52,649 nucleotides of DNA, taken from positions 1-52,649 of the forward strand of contig NZ_SLWY01000024.1 of assembly GCF_004341245.1 (NCBI RefSeq), read 5' to 3'. Each line of letters starts with the position of its first letter. The first letter of the stretch is position 1. Below the pieces are notes generated by a model that saw only the letters and a list, made by a program, of their open reading frames with translations, was not told the DNA's origin and searched no databases. A program made the position numbers and the translations under genes. Of this stretch, positions 18,161 to 25,931 are shown piece by piece. This DNA comes from Plasticicumulans lactativorans. Lineage in GTDB: Bacteria; Pseudomonadota; Gammaproteobacteria; Competibacterales; Competibacteraceae.

Positions 18161-19504
18161 TCAAACCGCGCCCGGCACCCGCGCGCGCACCAGCCAGCCC
18201 GCGACCGGCCGGCCGCGCTCCACGCGCAGCACCGTCGGGGTGAGCTCCGCGGCCTCGAAGCCGGCATCACACAGCACCGCGCGCACGTAGTCGGCCGCGT
18301 GGCTGTAGCGGCCGTGCGGGTTGATGCGGTAACCCCCCGCCAGCGCCTCGTCGGTCCGCTCCACCGTGAAGCCGAACCAGCCCCCCGGACGCAGCGCCCC
18401 GCGCGCGGCGCGCGTCACCGCGCCGAGCTCGCCGAAGTAGCACAGCGTGTCCGCCGAGGCGATGACGTCGTACGCCCCCGCCTGTGCTGCGCCGAGGAAC
18501 GCCGTCAGCTCCGCCTGCTCCAGTTCGTCGTACACACCGCGCGCCCGTGCCTTCTCGAGCATCCCGCCCGACAGGTCCACGCCGACCAGCCGCCGCGCCC
18601 ACGGCTTCAGCAGCGGGCCGCACAGCCCCGTGCCGCAGCCGGCATCGAGCACCTCCAGCGCGGCCTGCGGTGCGCCGAGCACCCCGCCCAGCGCCTCGGC
18701 GAGGCGTTTGGGCACGTCATAGCCGAGCCGCCCGCACAGGTGCGCGTCGAAATGCTCGGCGTAGCTGTCGAACAGCCCGCGGACGTAGGCATCGTCGCAG
18801 CGCGCCGGCGCAGGCGCGCCGCCGCAGGCGGCCAGGCGCGCCTGCGCCAGGGGGTGGCCGGGTTCGCGTTCGAGCCAGGCGGCGTAGGCCTGCGCCGCCT
18901 CGGTGAAGCGTTCGAGCTTGCTCAGCACATGGCCGAGCGCGCGCAGCGTGCCGAGATGCCGGGGTTCGAGCGCGAGCGCGCGGCGGTATTCGGCGAGCGC
19001 CGCATCCCATTCGCGGCTGCGCTCGAGCAGGCTGGCGAGGTTGTAATGGTCGTCGGCGCTGCGGGCCTCGAGTTCGAGCGCACGGCGGTAGGCCGCCACC
19101 GCCTCGCGTTCCCGCCCCTGCGCGCGCAGCACGACGCCGAGGTTGTTCCACGCCGCGACGTGCTCGGGCGCGGCATCGAGGGCGGCACGGTACTCGGACT
19201 CGGCGGCCTCGGGCTGGCCGAGCGCCTGCAGCACGTTGCCGAGGTTGCTGCGCAGATCGGCATGCCCGGGGGCGAGGCGCGCCGCGGCCCGCAGCACGGC
19301 GAGCGCGCCGTCGCCGTCACCGCGCTGGAAACGCAGCAGGCCGAGGAAGTGCAGCGCATCGACGTGTCCCGGGCACTGCGCCAGCACCTGTCGGTAGATG
19401 CTCTCGGCGGCATCGAGCTCGCCGGCACGCTGCCAGCCGACCGCCAGTTCGAGCGCCTGCGCCGGCGTCAACCGGCGCTCGACCTCATCTTCGTCGACGG
19501 GCAT
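18161..19504 (-). CDS. TPR-repeat class I SAM-dependent methyltransferase (copy 1)
   Basis: 447 residues. About six tetratricopeptide repeats (about 12-225; for example AAWNNLGVVLRAQGREREAV) are followed by a Rossmann methyltransferase (about 245-440) with SAM loop VLDAGCGTGLCGP near 283-295, VGVDLSGGMLEKARARG, and motif IV-like DVIASADTLCYFGEL. No membrane or secretion signal. The substrate is unknown; TPR modules usually bind a protein partner, so a protein methyltransferase is plausible. The second copy (20538-21899) has nearly identical DNA over the methyltransferase half but clearly divergent TPR repeats. It lies between the T6SS core and vgrG in the same direction, 3 bases after a tiny ORF. 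Confidence 0.85.
   Translation of the reverse strand: MPVDEDEVERRLTPAQALELAVGWQRAGELDAAESIYRQVLAQCPGHVDALHFLGLLRFQRGDGDGALAVLRAAARLAPGHADLRSNLGNVLQALGQPEAAESEYRAALDAAPEHVAAWNNLGVVLRAQGREREAVAAYRRALELEARSADDHYNLASLLERSREWDAALAEYRRALALEPRHLGTLRALGHVLSKLERFTEAAQAYAAWLEREPGHPLAQARLAACGGAPAPARCDDAYVRGLFDSYAEHFDAHLCGRLGYDVPKRLAEALGGVLGAPQAALEVLDAGCGTGLCGPLLKPWARRLVGVDLSGGMLEKARARGVYDELEQAELTAFLGAAQAGAYDVIASADTLCYFGELGAVTRAARGALRPGGWFGFTVERTDEALAGGYRINPHGRYSHAADYVRAVLCDAGFEAAELTPTVLRVERGRPVAGWLVRARVPGAV
18252..18662 (-). repeat. Direct repeat copy A (methyltransferase domain)
   Basis: This stretch is nearly identical to 20629-21036. The two differ by scattered substitutions and one codon. Reading base by base, 18527-18662 is a perfect 136-bp match to 20901-21036. 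The similarity falls away in the TPR part of the two genes. Confidence 0.92.
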
Positions 19505-19507
19505 CGC

Positions 19508-19657
19508 TCACGCCTGCAGCGGCAGGCGGTCGAACGCCGTGCCGAGGCCGGTGGGCGGCACCGGGCGGCCGGCGCCTCCGGCGGCCGGCCCGGTCGCACG
19601 CATCCGCCCGCGGCGGCAGGGCGGGGTCGCGTCGACCGCAACGGCGGAATCGGGCAT
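19508..19657 (-). CDS. Small ORF, 49 residues, unknown
   Basis: ATG at 19657 is preceded by GGAGG at 5 bases, a strong ribosome site, and the stop falls 3 bases before the start of TPR-methyltransferase copy 1. A longer version could start with GTG at 19690, overlapping the stop of the upstream 240-residue protein. The product (MPDSAVAVDATPPCRRGRM...) is rich in Pro, Gly, Ala and Arg with no recognisable domain. The good ribosome site and tight packing argue for translation, either as a real small protein or as a leader coupling the two flanking genes. It may still be chance in GC-rich DNA. Confidence 0.4.
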   Translation of the reverse strand: MPDSAVAVDATPPCRRGRMRATGPAAGGAGRPVPPTGLGTAFDRLPLQA

Positions 19658-19686
19658 CGGGCCCTCCGGGTACGGGTCGGCGGGGC

Positions 19687-20409
19687 TCACGCGAAGCTCA
19701 CCGAATAACGGCCGGCGGAATCGCCGTAGGAGGCTCTGGCGCCGGGCTCGGCCCAGTCCGGAAAGAAGCGCGGGCAGCGGACCCGGATGTGGCCGATGGT
19801 CGCGCCGAGGAACAGCCCGAGCCCGTTGCCGTCAGTGCTGACCTTGCCGTAGTCGGTGCCGTCCATGCCCTGGACCTCGAATTCGAACTCGCCGGAGTCG
19901 TCCTTGTACGGGCTGTAGACGCAGATGCGGGTCGCCGGAAAGGCGCTCCAGAAGCCGTTGACGGCGCCGTCGATATCGCGCATCTGGTCGACCTGGTCGA
20001 AATCGGCCTTCAGCGTCTGGTCGTTCTCGATCTTCGGCGCGCCGAAGATCGGCTGGGCCGCCGCCACGTCGGACACGTAGCGCTTCGGGTAGCGCCCCTT
20101 GTTGTGGTTGGCCTGGCCGCTGCGCGCGCACTGCTTCCGGGCCAGATTGAGCTTGTAGTCGAAGGCGTAGACCAACTGGTTGCAGACGACCTGCGGGCCG
20201 TTGATGGCCACCTGCCGGGTCGCCGTGCCGCGGGTCGTGTAGTGGAAATCGCCGTCGCAGTCGGCGTTCGCAGCAGCCCGGGCGAGCTGGAGGGTCAGGT
20301 GATCGAACGCCGGCCGGTTCCAGGCCGGGTTCGTCCATTTGTAGACCCACTGCTGCGGATTCTGCTGGGCCTGCCGGGCCCAGGCACCGACGACCGGGGG
20401 ATAGAACAT
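19687..20409 (-). CDS. Unrecognised 240-residue protein between two TPR-methyltransferase genes; candidate T6SS cargo or methylation substrate
   Basis: I do not recognise this family. The ATG at 20409 has AAGGAGC at 6 bases. The protein has no signal peptide and no membrane segment. It begins MFYPPVVGAWARQAQQNPQQ and is rich in aromatic residues, Asn, Gln and Asp. Segments include WTNPAWNRPAFDHLTL, ADCDGDFHYTTRGTATRQV, VYAFDYKLNLARKQCARS and EFEFEVQGMDGTDYGKVSTD, and it ends YGDSAGRYSVSFA. Six Cys or so are spread through it. Composition is less Ala/Arg/Leu-heavy than its neighbours, as is common for effectors. It sits inside the T6SS accessory block, immediately between the two methyltransferases and upstream of vgrG, so it may be a secreted effector or their substrate. 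Both ideas rest on position only. Confidence 0.75.
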   Translation of the reverse strand: MFYPPVVGAWARQAQQNPQQWVYKWTNPAWNRPAFDHLTLQLARAAANADCDGDFHYTTRGTATRQVAINGPQVVCNQLVYAFDYKLNLARKQCARSGQANHNKGRYPKRYVSDVAAAQPIFGAPKIENDQTLKADFDQVDQMRDIDGAVNGFWSAFPATRICVYSPYKDDSGEFEFEVQGMDGTDYGKVSTDGNGLGLFLGATIGHIRVRCPRFFPDWAEPGARASYGDSAGRYSVSFA

Positions 20410-20537
20410 GGGGGGCTCCTTGTGCGTGGCTCGGACCGGCGGGCGATGGCCTGGCGCCGGCGGCGGCCGGGCGCGCGGCTAGCCGGAAAGCGTAGCTGAA
20501 CGCCCCGCACCCGCCGCGTTCAATCGCGGCGCAGCGC

Positions 20538-21899
20538 TCACACCGCCGGCGGCACGCGGGCGAGCACGACCCAGCCCTGCACCGGCTCACCGATCTCCAG
20601 GCGCAGCACCGCCGGGGTGAGCTGCGGCGCCTCGAAGCCGGCATCGAGCAGCGCCGCGCGCACGTAGTCGGCCGCGTGGCTGTAGCGCCCGTGCGGGTTG
20701 ATGCGGTAACCCCCCGCCACCTCGCCGTCGGCCCGCTCCACCGTGAAGCCGAACCAGCCCGCGGGGCGCAGCGCCCCGCGCGCGGCGCGCGTCACCGCGC
20801 CGAGCTCGCCGAAGTAGCACAGCGTGTCCGCCGAGGCGATGACGTCATACGTCCCCGCCCGGGCACCGAGGAACGCCGCCAGCTCCGCCTGCTCCAGGTA
20901 GTCGTACACACCGCGCGCCCGTGCCTTCTCGAGCATCCCGCCCGACAGGTCCACGCCGACCAGCCGCCGCGCCCACGGCTTCAGCAGCGGGCCGCACAGC
21001 CCCGTGCCGCAGCCGGCATCGAGCACCTCCAGCGCGCCCGCCGGTGCGTCGAGCACCCCGCCGAGCGCCGTCGCCAGCAGGTCGGGCGCGTGATAGTCGA
21101 GGCGCTGCAGCAGCATCTCGTCGAAGCTCTCGGCGAAGGTGTCGAAGGTGCTGCGGATGTAGTCGTCGGAGGCGCGCGCGGGCACGTCCTCGCCGCTGCA
21201 CGCCGCCAGCATGTGGCGGGGGATCGGGTTGCCGGGTTCGACCTCGCTCCAGGCGCGGAACACGCCCGCCGCCTCCTCGTGCTCGCCGACCAGATAGAGC
21301 GTGTAGCCGAGCAGGTAGTGCGCCCGCGCGTGGCGCGGGTTCAACGCCACCGCGTGGCGATAGGCGGCGAGCACTTCGTGCACCTGGCCGCAGACGCGCA
21401 GCGCGTTGCCGAGGTTGAAGTAGGCCTCGGCGTAGCTCGGCGACAGCCTCAGCACGTGCCTGAACGCCTCCACCGCCTCCTCGGCGCGCCCGTGCACGCG
21501 CAGCAGGATGCCGAGGTTGTTCCAGGCCCCGCCGTGCTCCGCGTTGAGCGCGAGCGCGCGGCGGTACGCCTCCTCGGCCTCGGCGAGGCGCTCGGATTCC
21601 TTGTACAGGTTGCCGAGGTTGTTCCAGGCGTCGACGTACTCCGGCGCCTCTTCGAGGGCCCGGCGCACCAGCGCGATGCCCTCCTCGGTGCGCCGCTGCT
21701 GGTGGCGCAGCACGCCGAGGAAATGCAGCGCGTCGGGCTGGTCGGGGATCGCTTCGAGCAGGCGCAGGTAGATCGCCTCGGCCTGTTGCAGTTCATCGGC
21801 CTTGTGGTGGCGGATCGCCAGTTGCAGGGCCTCGGCGGCGTTGATGTCGACCATTTTCTTCTTGTGGCTGGCCGCGGTGCGGCGGGAATGACGGTTCAT
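20538..21899 (-). CDS. TPR-repeat class I SAM-dependent methyltransferase (copy 2)
   Basis: 453 residues from the ATG at 21899, with GGAGCAGG upstream. A basic N-terminal tail (MNRHSRRTAASHKKKM) precedes about six TPR repeats (about 18-235; AWNNLGNLYKESERLAEAEE, AWNNLGILLRVHGRAEEAVE, AYFNLGNALRVCGQ). The methyltransferase domain follows (about 250-450) with VLDAGCGTGLCGP near 290-302 and VGVDLSGGMLEKARARG. Its TPR half differs strongly from copy 1 while the methyltransferase half is almost the same DNA, which suggests each copy reads a different partner but performs the same reaction. It follows clpV in the same direction after 139 bases. An alternative start is Met16. Confidence 0.85.
   Translation of the reverse strand: MNRHSRRTAASHKKKMVDINAAEALQLAIRHHKADELQQAEAIYLRLLEAIPDQPDALHFLGVLRHQQRRTEEGIALVRRALEEAPEYVDAWNNLGNLYKESERLAEAEEAYRRALALNAEHGGAWNNLGILLRVHGRAEEAVEAFRHVLRLSPSYAEAYFNLGNALRVCGQVHEVLAAYRHAVALNPRHARAHYLLGYTLYLVGEHEEAAGVFRAWSEVEPGNPIPRHMLAACSGEDVPARASDDYIRSTFDTFAESFDEMLLQRLDYHAPDLLATALGGVLDAPAGALEVLDAGCGTGLCGPLLKPWARRLVGVDLSGGMLEKARARGVYDYLEQAELAAFLGARAGTYDVIASADTLCYFGELGAVTRAARGALRPAGWFGFTVERADGEVAGGYRINPHGRYSHAADYVRAALLDAGFEAPQLTPAVLRLEIGEPVQGWVVLARVPPAV
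20629..21036 (-). repeat. Direct repeat copy B (methyltransferase domain)
   Basis: Partner of 18252-18662. It includes a perfect 136-bp match (20901-21036) and is one codon shorter overall. This direct repeat, about 2.4 kb apart, could allow deletion of the unknown gene between the copies or keep the domains alike by gene conversion. Confidence 0.92.
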
Positions 21900-22038
21900 G
21901 GAAACCTGCTCCGAACTTCGACGGGCGCAGCACGTCGCTGCTCCAGACGCCCGCCCTCAGCCCGCCCTGGGGTCACGGGGCGGGAGTGCGGCCGGCACCG
22001 GACGGCGGCCGCGCGGTTCATCCCGGATAAGCGGGCAG

Positions 22039-24756
22039 TCAACCGAAGTCGTAGGCGAACTCGCCGTCCTTCACGCTCACCGCCACGCGCGACACCGTCC
22101 CGCCCTCGATCATCCGCACCAGGAACTCGCGGCTGATCTCGGGCAGCAGGGTGTTGGTGAGGATGGCGTCGATCATGCGCCCGCCCGACTCCACCTCGGT
22201 GCAGCGCGACACGATCAGCTTCACCACGTCTTCGCCGTACTCGAACGGCACCTTGTGGTGCTCCTCGACGCGCTTCTTGATGCGTCCGAGCTGCAGGCGG
22301 ACGATGCGCGCCAGCATCTCGTCGGTGAGCGGGTAGTAGGGGATCACCACCAGGCGCCCGAGCAGCGCCGGCGGGAACACCTTCAGCAGCGGCTCGCGCA
22401 GCGCCTTGGCGATGGCATCGGGCTCGGGCATCAGCTCCGGGTCGCGGCACATGCCCATGATCAGGTCGGTGCCGGCGTTGGTGGTGAGCAGGATCAGCGT
22501 GTTCTTGAAGTCGATCACGCGGCCTTCGCCGTCCTCCATCCAGCCCTTGTCGAAGACCTGGAAGAAGATCTCGTGCACGTCCGGGTGGGCCTTCTCGACC
22601 TCGTCGAGCAGCACCACGCTGTAGGGCTTGCGGCGCACCGCCTCGGTCAGCACGCCGCCCTCGCCGTAGCCGACGTAGCCGGGGGGCGCACCCTTGAGCG
22701 TGGAGACGGTGTGCGCCTCCTGGTACTCGCTCATGTTGATGGTGATCACGTTCTGCTCGCCGCCGTACATCGCCTCGGCGAGCGCCAGCGCGGTCTCGGT
22801 CTTGCCCACGCCCGAGGTGCCGGCGAGCATGAACACGCCGATCGGCTTGTTGGGGTTGTCGAGGCCGGCGCGCGAGGTCTGGATGCGCTTGGCGATCATC
22901 TGCATCGCGTGGTCCTGGCCGATCACGCGCTTGCCGAGGTTCTCGGCGAGGTGCAGCACGGTCTCGACCTCGTTGCGCGCCATCCGCCCGACCGGGATGC
23001 CGGTCCAGTCCGCGACCACGCTGGCGACGGCCTGGTAGTCGACCGTCGGCAGGATCAGCGGCTCGTCGCCCTGCAGCGCGTGCAGCCGCGTCTGCAGTTC
23101 GCGCAGTTCGTCGAGCTTGGCGGCGCGTGCGGGGTCGTCGGCGACGGGCGCGGCGGCGGCGGCGGCGCGTTCGAGCGAGGTGCCGGTGCCCTCCACCGGG
23201 CCGAGGGCGCCACGCAGTTGCGCGCGCAGGTCGAGGATGCGGTCGACCAGCGCCTTCTCGTCGGCCCAGCGGGCCTCCAGCCCCGCCAGCCGCTCGCGCT
23301 CGGCGTGCAGTTGCGCCGCCGCCGAGTCCTCGCGCGCGGCGGTGTCGATGCCGATCGCCGCCTCGCGGGCGATGATGCGCAGCTCCGTTTCGAGCGCCTC
23401 GATGCGCCGGCGGCAATCGTCGACCTCGGCCGGCACCGCGTGCAGGCTCACCGCCACGCGCGCGCTGGCGGTGTCGAGCAGGCTCACCGACTTGTCCGGC
23501 AGCTGCCGCGCCGGGATGTAGCGGTGGCTCAGCTTGACCGCCGCCTCCAGCGCCTCGTCGAGGATCTGCACCTGGTGGTGCTTCTCCATCATCGAGGCCA
23601 CGCCGCGCATCATCAGGATCGCCTTGTGCTCGCCCGGCTCGTCGACCTGCACCACCTGGAAGCGGCGGGTCAGCGCCGGGTCCTTCTCGAAGTACTTCTT
23701 GTATTCGGCCCAGGTGGTCGCCGCCACGGTGCGCAGGGTGCCGCGCGCCAGCGCCGGCTTGAGCAGGTTGGCGGCATCGCCGGTGCCCGCGGCGCCGCCG
23801 GCGCCGACCAGCGTGTGCGCCTCGTCGATGAACAGGATGATCGGCTTCGGGCTCGCCTGGACCTCCTCGATGACGTTGCGCAGGCGCTGCTCGAACTCGC
23901 CCTTCATGCTCGCGCCGGCCTGCAGCAGGCCGATGTCGAGCGTGCGCAGGCTGACGTCCTTCAGCGACGGCGGCACGTCGCCGGCGACGATGCGCTGGGC
24001 GAAGCCCTCGACCACCGCGGTCTTGCCGACGCCGGCCTCGCCGGTGAGGATCGGGTTGTTCTGGCGCCGGCGCATCAGGATGTCGACGACCTGACGGATC
24101 TCCTCGTCGCGGCCGACGATCGGGTCCATCTTGCCGCTGCGCGCCTGCTCGGTGAGGTCGACGGTGAAGCGCTTCAGCGCCTCCTGCTTGCCCATCGCCG
24201 CCGGCGGCATCGCGCCGCTGGCCTCGCCCGGCGCCGCGCCGCCGCCGACCTGGAAGCCGTCGGTCGCCGACAGACCCTCCTCGGGCGAGCCGCTGACCAC
24301 CTCGGCGAAGCGCTCGGTGAGGGTGTCGGCCTTGACCTTGTCGAACTCGCGCGAGATGCCGAGCAGCGCGTTGCGCAGGCTCGGCGTCTTGATGCAGCCC
24401 ACCACCAGGTAGCCGCTGCGCACCTGCGACTCGCCGAACATCAGGCTGCCGTACAGCCAGCCCTCCTTGACCGCCTCCTCGACGTGCGAGGACAGGTCGG
24501 TGATCGAGGTCGAACCGCGCGGCAGGCGGTCGAGCGCCTCGGTGATGTCCTTCACCAGCACCGCCGGGTTGACGTTGAACTGCTTGACGATGCGGTGCAG
24601 GTCGGAATCGGGCACCTGCAGGAGCTGATGCACCCAGTGCACCAGCTCCACGTAGGGGTTGCCGCGCATCTTGCAGAACACGGTGGCGGCCTCGATGGCC
24701 TTGTAGGCGAGGCTGTTGAGCTTGCCGAACAGGGCGACGCGACTGATTTCCGCCAT
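22039..24756 (-). CDS. clpV: T6SS AAA+ ATPase ClpV/TssH
   Basis: 905 residues from the ATG at 24756 with AAGGAG upstream. An N-terminal Clp repeat domain (LFGKLNSLAYKAIEAATVF) precedes the first AAA module with Walker A GEAGVGKTA near residue 237 and Walker B FIDEAHTL. A coiled middle domain follows, then a second AAA module with Walker A GTSGVGKTE near 642, pore loop GYVGYGEGG and Walker B VVLLDEVEKAH. ClpV disassembles the contracted TssB/TssC sheath so it can be reused. It is the last core gene of the minus arm, 59 bases after tssG. Confidence 0.97.
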   Translation of the reverse strand: MAEISRVALFGKLNSLAYKAIEAATVFCKMRGNPYVELVHWVHQLLQVPDSDLHRIVKQFNVNPAVLVKDITEALDRLPRGSTSITDLSSHVEEAVKEGWLYGSLMFGESQVRSGYLVVGCIKTPSLRNALLGISREFDKVKADTLTERFAEVVSGSPEEGLSATDGFQVGGGAAPGEASGAMPPAAMGKQEALKRFTVDLTEQARSGKMDPIVGRDEEIRQVVDILMRRRQNNPILTGEAGVGKTAVVEGFAQRIVAGDVPPSLKDVSLRTLDIGLLQAGASMKGEFEQRLRNVIEEVQASPKPIILFIDEAHTLVGAGGAAGTGDAANLLKPALARGTLRTVAATTWAEYKKYFEKDPALTRRFQVVQVDEPGEHKAILMMRGVASMMEKHHQVQILDEALEAAVKLSHRYIPARQLPDKSVSLLDTASARVAVSLHAVPAEVDDCRRRIEALETELRIIAREAAIGIDTAAREDSAAAQLHAERERLAGLEARWADEKALVDRILDLRAQLRGALGPVEGTGTSLERAAAAAAPVADDPARAAKLDELRELQTRLHALQGDEPLILPTVDYQAVASVVADWTGIPVGRMARNEVETVLHLAENLGKRVIGQDHAMQMIAKRIQTSRAGLDNPNKPIGVFMLAGTSGVGKTETALALAEAMYGGEQNVITINMSEYQEAHTVSTLKGAPPGYVGYGEGGVLTEAVRRKPYSVVLLDEVEKAHPDVHEIFFQVFDKGWMEDGEGRVIDFKNTLILLTTNAGTDLIMGMCRDPELMPEPDAIAKALREPLLKVFPPALLGRLVVIPYYPLTDEMLARIVRLQLGRIKKRVEEHHKVPFEYGEDVVKLIVSRCTEVESGGRMIDAILTNTLLPEISREFLVRMIEGGTVSRVAVSVKDGEFAYDFG

Positions 24757-24815
24757 GGGTACTCCTTGGGCCAAGAGGGTTGGGAGGCGCGCCGGCGCGC
24801 GCCGACTGCCGCAGC

Positions 24816-25931
24816 CTAGTCGACGGGCACGGCGTTTTCGCGTCGCGGCGGCGGCTGCAGGTGCAGGTCGCGCGGATCGTCCGTGCGCGTCCGCGTGCCG
24901 CCGAGCCAGCTCGTCCAGCCCAGGCGGCCGGTGCCGCCGAGCGCGAGCCGCGGCACCTCCGCGCGGGCGAGGATCAGGTTCACGTCCCAGGCGAATTCGT
25001 CGCCGACGTAGCTCTGCACCCAGGCGCGCAGGCAGTCGAGGCCGTCGCCACCGGGCAGCAGGCGTTCGTAGTCGGCGAGCGTCAGCGGCCCCATGACGAT
25101 GCGGAACTTGTACTGGCGGTCCCACACCCGCGCGCCGATGCAGGCGTTCATGCCGAGGGTGCCCGAGGCGCGCGACTCACCGAGCCGGCAGCGGCTTTCC
25201 TCCGGCAGTTCCAGCCAGTGGCCGACGTATTCCTCGATGCGCACCGGCAGGCGGAAGTAGTCGGCCAGGATCGCGCACAGCCCGTCGGGGTGGCGCGCCG
25301 GCGCCGCCAGCAGCCCGGCGAAGTGCAGCCGCGGCCGGTGCCCCAGCGTGTCGCGCTCGCGCAGGCCGGGCGTGCCGTAGCCGCACAGCGCGCCGGCGTA
25401 GGTCGCGAAGCGGTCGCGCGCCGGCCGGTCCAGGCTCACGGTGGGCTCGGCATCGGCCCAGGCGCGGTACAGCAGCGACATCATCCGGTGGTGGAAGATG
25501 TCGGCGAAGCGCGCGAAGGTCGGGTCGGCGTTGTTGCGCGTGCGGTCGCGGGCGTACTCGGTCAGGTGCAGCGGCAGCGGCCCGTTGGGGCCGAACAGCC
25601 CGTAGGCGTAGACCTCGAGCCGCGGCGCGCGGCCGTCGTGACCGGGCCTGAGCGCGGCGAGCGTGGTCTGGGCGAAGGTGCAACTCGGCTGCTGTGCGAG
25701 CCGCACCGGGTCGTCGGCCACCCGTGCCGACTCGCCGAGGCGCGGGCGCTCGGCATAGGCGCATTCGAGCCGGCGCAGCGCCTGGAACAGGTCGAAGTCG
25801 TAAGGCGCGCGCGCGAGCTCGGCCAGCAGTGCCTGTGCCGGCGACGGCTCCGCCGCCGGCACCGCGCCGGCGGGAGTCGCCGCGGGCGGCGGCGCTACAG
25901 CGTCGGGCGCCTGCCCATCCGCACCGGCCAT
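24816..25931 (-). CDS. tssG: T6SS baseplate protein TssG
   Basis: 371 residues from the ATG at 25931, with GAGGTG about 6 bases upstream; the start overlaps the end of tssF by 37 bases. After a disordered Ala/Pro N-terminus (about 1-30), typical TssG motifs appear: YDFDLFQALRRLECAYAERP, LEVYAYGLFGPNGPLPLHLT, HHRMMSLLYRAWADAEP, LPVRIEEYVGHWLELP. TssG pairs with two TssF copies in the baseplate wedge with TssE and TssK. The C-terminal end is charged and proline-rich. Confidence 0.96.
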   Translation of the reverse strand: MAGADGQAPDAVAPPPAATPAGAVPAAEPSPAQALLAELARAPYDFDLFQALRRLECAYAERPRLGESARVADDPVRLAQQPSCTFAQTTLAALRPGHDGRAPRLEVYAYGLFGPNGPLPLHLTEYARDRTRNNADPTFARFADIFHHRMMSLLYRAWADAEPTVSLDRPARDRFATYAGALCGYGTPGLRERDTLGHRPRLHFAGLLAAPARHPDGLCAILADYFRLPVRIEEYVGHWLELPEESRCRLGESRASGTLGMNACIGARVWDRQYKFRIVMGPLTLADYERLLPGGDGLDCLRAWVQSYVGDEFAWDVNLILARAEVPRLALGGTGRLGWTSWLGGTRTRTDDPRDLHLQPPPRRENAVPVD

